Under the pieces are notes generated by a model. That model searched no databases. It saw nothing but the letters and a program-made list of their open reading frames with translations, and was not told the DNA's origin. Shown piece after piece: positions 56,925-64,000 of a stretch of DNA of 64,000 nucleotides. This DNA comes from Bryopsis sp. KO-2023. Lineage: Eukaryota > Chlorophyta > Ulvophyceae > Bryopsidales > Bryopsidaceae. Each line of letters begins with the position of its first letter. Positions within the stretch are counted from its first letter, which is position 1. The stretch covers positions 6,634,001-6,698,000 of the forward strand of contig BSYQ01000004.1 in NCBI GenBank assembly GCA_030272585.1. Reading direction: 5' to 3'. Position numbers and translations under genes: made by a program.

Positions 56925-58143
56925 ATGATTCGCTTCTGTGCTCTCTCCCTTGCGGTGATCTTGCTGGCGGCGCATGCCAACGCGCATGAGGTGGGTATTG
57001 GAGCTGAGTCGTCGATCTGGGGGCCGTTGTAGCGTATTCAACCTATATCACGCCCCCACTTCCGTTCCCCTTTGCTTCGGCTCGCGGGGGGGCTTTTGCA
57101 AGAAACTGCGTATCTTGTTGTTGGTGATTCCCATGCGGCGGCGCCCGTGGTGTGTCCTTTTCCGATTTTGCAACTGCTGCCGTTAAGCAGCTGCAGCGTT
57201 GGAAGGCAAGAGTTCGCCATATCCAGCTTAGATCCATCGCCCGCTGTAGTAGGGATGGTGAAGGTTTTCGCTGGTGTCGGAAAATGAAGTGATCGGTTGC
57301 TTCTTGGGGTGTGTCGATTTCAGTTCGAAGAGGCTTACGAGCACGAAGTTTTCGCCATGAAAAAGTGCGATATCGCCTTGGAGGCGGCGTACGAAACTTA
57401 CAAGTTCACACAAGATATGACGAAAATTGACCAGCCTGGGCCGGAGACCACCCCTCTATTCTATGTCTACTGTTTCACCTACGAGAAAGACGCCGCGGAC
57501 TCCGTCATGCTGGTCCACCCCAGAGAGGAGCTGGTCGGAAAGACTGGAAAAGAGGTATACATTCGCTGCATCGAATGCACACTTTCCAAAGACTCGACCC
57601 TATCTGTTGAAAACTCTGCTTCATTCTGGAAATTCAACACCTGCAGCTGTATCTCCTGGGTATCCAATCCATTTTGTTTTTTCTATTATTTTTGTTTATT
57701 TTTTAGTTATTATAATAACTATCAGAAAATGACTCCAAAGCTATGTTTTGATATTGTTTGAGTGATGGTTTGGTGGCGATTTTCCACAGAACGGGGAGGT
57801 CATCATTAACGCCCTTCAGCCACAGTTGACTTTTGCTTCGGACTCCGACATCGACGGAGGCTTGTCGATGCCCAGCTACAAATTCAACGGTGCCACCCTG
57901 GGGGATGACAAGATCAAGCGATCTTTGATCATGATGATCTACGGAAAGAACAAGAAGGACCTTGGGAAGAGGTTTGTATGTGGGTGCGGCCTCAGTGAAA
58001 CCGATGCTGATGGAAAAGAGGGGTCGAAATTCTTTGATGATGACCACCATGATGATGCGGAGGCTGAACTGGAAGTAGACCTCTCCCCTATGGATGAAGA
58101 CCATGCTCATGGCCCAGGCACTCACACCCATGAGGATGACTAA
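56925..58143 (+). CDS. Secreted protein with acidic His-rich tail
   Basis: Exons 56925-56990, 57324-57554 and 57790-58143 join in phase 0 to 216 residues. Exon 1 is exactly the signal peptide (MIRFCALSLAVILLAAHANA, then HE). The core has paired Cys (KKCDIALEAAYETYKF, FYVYCFTYEKDAAD, FVCGCGL). The last ~50 residues are Asp/Glu/His-rich (FFDDDHHDDAEAELEVD, DEDHAHGPGTHTHEDD), a likely divalent-metal-binding tail. I do not recognise the core fold. An inverted relic of its leader lies at 56562-56661. Confidence 0.78.
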
Positions 58144-59478
58144 TGCATGACTAAAAATGACCCCATGACTGACTCATTGCTGGTCAAATTCTGTCTACAT
58201 TCACAGATGGGATGACCAGGTTGTGATTATCATCATGTTGGGTTTTGAGAGGGTTTTGTTCTTTTGTGGGTTTTCTGGCAAATGGATGAGTAATGTAGTT
58301 TGAGGAGATCATTGGTGGCACTATGACTGAAGAGACAAAAAAAAAACACGACGGCTTTCATTGCTTGCGTACTTTCTGTGTGTGATCATTTAGTTTCGGG
58401 TAAAATAAATAAATAGTGAGAAAGATTGGTTCTTAGATTTGGTTGTTACTTGTTATTTCCATTTCCCTTGATGTGTTAGGGGTTTATGCCTTCTTTCAAA
58501 TTGATTTCAGAAAGACAAAAAAAAAGCAGAAACAATGGAAAAAAAAAACACCTGGAGATGTGGCAGCTGATAATTGTTTTTTTCTTCCTTCTCAGTAGAG
58601 CTCTGCAAAATAACGTTTCGACTTTTCATTGGGGAGAAAATTAAAAATGAATTTCTCAAGAGGATTGCTCACAAGCAGAGGTTTTTACTAGTCTTTTTTT
58701 TTTAATTAAAAATTTGAGGATCCCTTTCCTGTTCAAGAAGAAGAATGGGATTTCAATTGTCTAGGGGAAGATATTTTCTGGTGTTAAATAATTGCATCGG
58801 AAGATCTTCTGGGTGGTTTTCTGGAAATGCTTGTTATTTTAGGTATTTCCCTTCTGAGTTGGTAAAATTTGTCTTTCTTGATGCGCAAGCTGCAAAAGCT
58901 GTTGGGGAGTGGAAAACCAGATGGGAAAATAGGATTGTCTATTGGTAGGGCCGGGGTTGCCGTGCTGGGTTCTGTCCTTCTGTCTGTGTAGCCTTGTGAA
59001 AGCGAGTTGTGGAAGTCTGTGTGTAAAGAGTTGTTTGTATCGCATTGGGAGGTTTCTGTGAAGATGCTACACGGCAAATGCCGCACAGAAAAAAAAAGGT
59101 TCAGAAAAAAAAACGTTTCTGCCCGACAGAGCATTGTCGTGACAAGGAAAGACGCACTGTTATCAAACATTGAATCTATTATAAGAAAACTGCAAAATAG
59201 AACCCTTTGGGGTTCTTCACAAATCTGTTGTCTGTTTGCAAGAAAAAGGACATACAAATAGATGCCACGAACTCCATACTGTTTCACAAACAAACAGACA
59301 AACATACTGTTACACAAAATCCCAAACAAATAGCCTAACCCATCCCCACTATAGCAATCTAGAATAAAAAACTTTATTCAAGTTTTTTTCCCCCTTTCTA
59401 CCCATTTGCCCCCTCCTTCACCCTTTCAAAATTGTGTCAATTTTTGTCTAATTTCCCTTCGTTTTATTCTTGTACTCC
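58144..59478. other. Intergenic, no gene recognised
   Basis: 3' flanks of two convergent genes. The plus-strand frame at 58745-58948 and the minus-strand frame at 58784-59329 have no recognisable features. Confidence 0.4.
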
Positions 59479-60005
59479 CTATAATTTTTTCTCCCGTTTT
59501 GTGTAGAACGTTACTAAAATCCCCGCAACTCCCAAAGCCCCCAAGATTCCAAATCCCCACCGGACGTATTTCCACGACTTTCTTTCTGGGGGCCCATCAG
59601 TGCGAGGTTCGAACCCAACGGCTTCATTTTCAGGTATCGAAGCCAGTTTGGGTGCTGCTTTCTTTGCGAGCAGCCCCATCTTTTCTTCCTCCCTCTCCAG
59701 TTGCACCTGGCGGTCCTTGGCGCGTTTCAGCCTGGCCAAGAGATCCTGGAGACGCACCCACAACACGCCTGTACGTGAACTATGTTTGACCTCCTTCCTT
59801 AGCACTGTCTCAAGAAGAACGTTCTTTTTAAAGTCAACGCTGAACATCCAGAGGTCACTGTGTGTCGACACCTGAAGCTGACATCATCGCGGAATCCCCC
59901 CCCCCAAATGTACAGCGTGAGAAAATGAAAACGGCTTACCCTGCGGGCGCCATGCGGCTCAAGACCGCCGCACCCCAGGTCGAGACTACTTCTGGTTGTC
60001 GCCAT
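59479..60005 (-). CDS. Small coiled-coil, tail-anchored protein
   Basis: Exons 60005-59940 and 59871-59479 join in phase 0 to 152 residues. An in-frame ATG at 60074 would add 23. Middle: a basic/acidic amphipathic helix, LARLKRAKDRQVQLEREEEK. C-terminus: a membrane helix, VRWGFGILGALGVAGILVTF, with a short basic tail (YTKREKKL), as in tail-anchored proteins of ER or outer mitochondrial membranes. Family not recognised. It is head-to-head with the Ala-rich gene at 61455. Confidence 0.6.
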
Positions 60006-61454
60006 TTTTCTGGTGCGCTTTTCCTTGCACGATATGATGTTGCAGAGCAGACGACTGGTTTTGCAAGGCGGCATCTTCGAGCTTTGTGCCTTTGACGAGT
60101 GTGTTGGTTACTGCGAACGTAACAGTCGAGCAACACCAAAAATTTGAACTTTTTCGTTATGTGAGGTGGTTGGAAGGTATGATGGGGATGCCAGACCTGG
60201 AGTGAGCAGGAAGACTCGCAAAGCGTGCAATTTGCGATCTACTGTCTTCAACTCCGATGTGGTGTGTTAGTGGTGTATGTGCGGGGGGTGGAAGAGAGGA
60301 AATTTGACGTCACCAGCCACACGCATACTTTAGATGCATGCGAAAGTTTGCGATGTTTTGTGTGGGAGGGTATACATCCAAAGGAGGGGGCTTTCAGCAT
60401 TCCACATGGTCGATGTGACTGGATGATATTCCTAGGCATTGCACTTCGTGTCCTGAAAAATCTTGGATTCACGCTGTGTGGCCTTGGGACATGTTTTTCT
60501 CTCTCACTCTCATATCTCTTTTTCTATTCCATCTAGTTCATGGTACTGTGCCTTTGCTGTCCCTGTTCATTTCAATTGAAGGTTTTGCGTTTGGAAGTTC
60601 CCAGTGAAAGGTTCTTGGAGAAGAAAACCTTCAAAATCTGGAATCTGTTTACACTTGAGAAAACCTTTGGCTTGGTCAGAGCTGGACCGAGTGTATCTTG
60701 ACCTCTATTTTCCAGAATATGTGGACAGCATTCAAGGTATGGTCTACATGGAACCAAGAATTGCCTCCACTGTTTGTACCCGGTAAAGAATTCACCACAT
60801 TGTCCCAATAATGTATTAAAATATTCTCTCTGAGAATTGCTATAGTTTTCAACCCATTGAAGCTATTTGTGGAGACAGTACACGATCGTCAAAACCGATG
60901 GCCAATTCTGAAACTGGCAACCTGAGATAAATCCCAAAGTAAGCTACATTACACTTTCAGGATAAATGGAGTAAAATAAGCAAGCAAGCAAACAGGCATT
61001 ATGTTGCATTGCATCCCGTTTCACCATGCCGACAGAGAAGAAATCCAATCACCAATTATAACATGGCTAAAAAGGCCACCCAAAACCTATGGATTGGACG
61101 CTGGAGAAACAAGACCAAACACCCAACGAAAAAAAAAGTGGACGCCCGATTGAACGCAAATCGAAAGAACGTGTCTATCTATTTCCAACCCCAGGCAACC
61201 GGTAGGCTTACCAGTTTCCAAGCAATTTTCCTCCCCAGTTCAAAGAGAGCCTCCAAGACGTCACATCGAATGAAACAGCTGAGATTCTGACACGCCGCCC
61301 GATTTGTTCGACATCCCATCACGCATTCTTCCAAAAGAAAGTGAAAGTTCACTCGGAGAACAGAAGCCCCATCCAAGTTAATCTTCCCGCCCTCTTTGAG
61401 AAAAACAACAGACAGCCCAGTTTTCCGCGGCGTATCGCGCTTGGGTTTTTCAAC
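60006..61454. other. Intergenic, no gene recognised
   Basis: Divergent promoter region between the tail-anchored gene and the Ala-rich gene. Open frames at 60572-60808 (minus), 60604-60786 (plus) and 61009-61290 (plus) show no domain. A short gene here cannot be excluded. Confidence 0.4.
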
Positions 61455-64000
61455 ATGTCTCGACCACATGGAGTTTTGGGATTTGGGGTTGCGGTGCTCA
61501 TCCTCGTAGTTTCAATTGAAGCTCGAGCAGGTGGGGAAAATCGGCAGCCGCGATACTCTTCTCGCTCGAGCATTTTTCGGTGTTTGCACCTGGATGTTTT
61601 CGCTTCTTGCGTCCTTTTTGGTGGCGGCTTTCCTTTTTCGTGTTGGAATGGCTGCTTGGACATCGGTGGATCGATCTGCGGTTTTTATGGAGAAAAAGGG
61701 ACTTTCTCCCCTGATCGAGAGGTAGTTTTTTAGGCATGGGGGTAAGTGGGTTTTTTAACGATGGTGCTGCTAGGGGTCGATCCCGATCATCTTGGCCGCG
61801 TCGCGACGAGGGTGCTGTCTGCGGAGGCGAAAGCTCAATCGACCGCTATTGCCAACGAAGGTCAGAATCAGCTGCTGAAAAAACCCCGCTGCCTGGTCCA
61901 CTTTATAAACATCAGTATTTTTTTATCAGTGGCTTTTTCTTTTGTTTCCCATCAGACATTTTGATCGATATCGTTATTGTTTTGTGTTGACTTTTCTATT
62001 TTTTCCTGTTGATAATTTGTTTCTTTAAAGGATCCTCTGCAACATCTGAAGCTGATGCCAAGTCCAAGGGTGGACGAGTTGAGGTGAATAAAATTGCAGT
62101 TGGATTTTCCCTCTTTCTTTTCTTGATGGATATGTACATTTTCTTTTTTTTTTTGTCCCCTAATAAAAACGTATTCACAACCATGCATGGATGCATACAT
62201 GTACAGTTTGAAAGCAAGTCGTATAAATGTGCCCAAATGCAAATTTATAAATATCTGTGAGATACAGCCTGCACTCAGGACTGTTTGATTACATGCACCT
62301 ATGTTAGGTTATCTCGAGGGCTGTGGGCGAGGCTTCCAGCGAACTGAAATCAGAAATCAACTCAGCCGTCGCAGAAGCTGTTGCTGAAGTCAAAGGCGGT
62401 GGTGATGCCGATGCAACTGCAACTGCAGTGGCTGAGGAAATCGGACGGGCAACTGCTAGAGCTATCGCAAAAGCCAGTGTAAAGGTGGGCATAACTCCAC
62501 AAATTTCAAGAAACAGCTTTTGTCCGATCGAAAAAAAAAGAAACAATAAAAATTCTGCTTGATTTGGTACAAGCTCTATTTGACTGCTTTGCTGCTGCAG
62601 ATCAATGTGGAGGGTGCTGGCATTGGGAGTGGCGGTGCAGAGGCCAGCAGTAGAGCGATTGCGAAAATCACTGTGACCTCTATCGCGGAGGCTTTTGCCA
62701 GTGCTACTGGGAGCTCGGAGGCCAGCTCCAAGGCCAGGGCTGAAGTTTCAGAAACTGATGTTGCGGAGGCTGCAGCGAATGCTGTTGCGAGGGCCGAAAG
62801 CACCGATGGATTTGCTGAAGCTTCTCAAACGGTATTATCGCAAATTTTTCTCCACAGGGATGGGTTATGGAAGCCAAGTCCTCAGTTTTCTCAAGGGAAA
62901 CAAATGTCCGAGCTCTGTATGGTCTGCTGTAGGCGATTCTTTGTCTCAGCAGGCTCTTCAGAAGTAGTCTCAAACAAAAACACGGAAAACATTGACCCCC
63001 TGCACACCTTACAGAGTTTTTGCAGTTTTCTGGGTCGAAAACGTGCGTTTTTTCGTGCAGCTAGTATTTCTGTTGCTTCTGGTGGCAGTCCAAAAAAAAT
63101 ATCAACAGAAAAAACGAGCCAATGAAGCATATGGGAGATCTCTTTTTGTGTCAAGAGAGTTTTTGAATTTTGTAGTGATTTTCTTTTTTTTTCTGCTTTT
63201 GATTTTTCTGCTGTCAGACTGTTGCCACAGCCGTTGCGGAAGTGATTGCCCGAGCTGTGGCATCAGCTCTTGCCACGGTGAAAGGAGGGAAATCGGTTGC
63301 AGAAACGGACGCTGAAGCTGAAGCTAACAAGGGTCCTGGTCAAGCAACTGTTGAAACTAAGAGCAAGGCCAAATCTCCAGGTGATGTTTTTCTGTGCTGT
63401 GATAAAAAAATAAAAAAATAAATATTTTGCCTGTGATACAGAAAACGAATCCATGAAGAAGATTTTGATGGCTGCAGGTCTCTTGAAGAATTTTGTAATT
63501 TTGATTTTTTTTTTTTTTTTGGGGGGGGGGGTGGGTGGGTCGGGTTTGATTTATTTGGTTTATTAAACTGATTTTTCTTATTTGTTCTATCTCCCATGAA
63601 ATTGTCCTGCTGCTGTGTTAGTAGTACGTACTCGTCTCAATTTTGTTGGTTATTGACTTTTGCTCAATGGATTTGTTTTAAAAGGGGGTACCTCTTGCCG
63701 CATTTTGATGGGAATTGATCTTCCCAGTGAGTCGACCATCAACAATGGAAGTGAGGATATAACTGGGTCTGATGCCGAGTGCTGCTCTCTGTGCGACAGC
63801 AGATCAGGTGGGGATTTTTCTTCTTCTTTTTTCCACTTAAATAGGAAGTATTGCTTCCTAATTTGAGTAAAATCATTTTTTCCTGCTGCTTTCCTAAGAT
63901 TTGCGAGAACCAATTGAGTTTTTTTTGTTGGAGAATGTTGCAGCTTGTTGAAATATTAGATTTGGAAGTGTTGTTGCCCTTTTTACTTTTTTTTTTAGTT
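61455..64000 (+). CDS. Ala-rich secreted protein with C-terminal PAN-like domain (3' end outside window)
   Basis: Exons 61455-61530, 61774-61860, 62031-62083, 62308-62484, 62601-62831, 63218-63380, 63442-63477 and 63685-63807 all join in phase; more lie beyond 64000. Exon 1 is the signal peptide (MSRPHGVLGFGVAVLILVVS, IEARAG). About 230 residues are low-complexity Ala/Glu/Ser/Val helices with repeated AVAE(A/V)IARA-type units and isolated GGG turns, followed by a Lys-rich hinge (ETKSKAKSP). The last visible exon has SCRILMGIDLPSE and DAECCSLCDSRSG. This Cys pattern opens PAN/apple-type adhesion domains. It is probably a structural extracellular protein with a carbohydrate- or protein-binding end. 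Confidence 0.78.

Overview
This is a nuclear window from an intron-rich eukaryote. The best guess is a green-lineage organism, probably a streptophyte (charophyte-grade) alga. That rests on a protein of the plant DUF7794 type (21553-23908), a metacaspase, a plant-style DEG/HtrA protease, short GT-AG introns that chain in phase across nearly every gene, and no animal- or bacteria-specific genes. The assignment is inference; no database search was possible.

The left 15 kb is a nest of mobile elements. A 5'-truncated LINE carrying a dUTPase ORF (about 250-2020) is interrupted by a second retroelement, here called X (975-1985). Next is an EamA/drug-metabolite transporter gene (2154-6148) that looks dead: it has an in-frame stop, a frameshift and a LINE in its last exon. 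That LINE (3444-6003, minus strand) itself holds a second X copy (3529-3786) and a 1.13-kb hAT-like inverted-repeat element (4038-5168) built of GATCGG motifs around a pair of inverted tRNA-like sequences. A full-length LINE follows (7199-12501, 11-bp target duplication): about eight 47-bp promoter-like monomers, ORF1, an APE-endonuclease/RT ORF2 separated from ORF1 by one in-frame UAG, and an overlapping dUTPase ORF. It sits about 140 bp upstream of a small secreted-protein gene. That locus (A, about 6951-14930) is repeated in inverted orientation at 46150-48696 (B), where the LINE-free empty site survives.

From 15 kb to 46 kb lies a dense block of conserved housekeeping genes: SNRNP27 (minus), COA6 (minus), a Gly/His- and Cys-rich secreted protein (plus), a DUF7794 membrane protein (minus), the nucleolar protein NOL6/Nrap (plus), an F-box/RCC1 protein (plus), an R3H-domain protein (plus), an AGXT2-type aminotransferase (minus, single exon), a quadruple CX9C protein (minus) and a DEG/HtrA protease with PDZ domain (plus). 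Several pairs are head-to-head with 0.5-0.8 kb between start codons.

The right 15 kb after duplication copy B holds an unrecognised four-exon gene (minus), a secreted Cys-rich repeat protein (minus), a type I metacaspase (plus), a secreted protein with an acidic His-rich tail (plus), a small coiled-coil/tail-anchored protein (minus), and the 5' part of an Ala-rich secreted protein whose last visible exon starts a PAN-like domain and runs off the window. In all secretory genes here the first coding exon is essentially the signal peptide. One such leader exon also has a broken inverted copy nearby (56562-56661).
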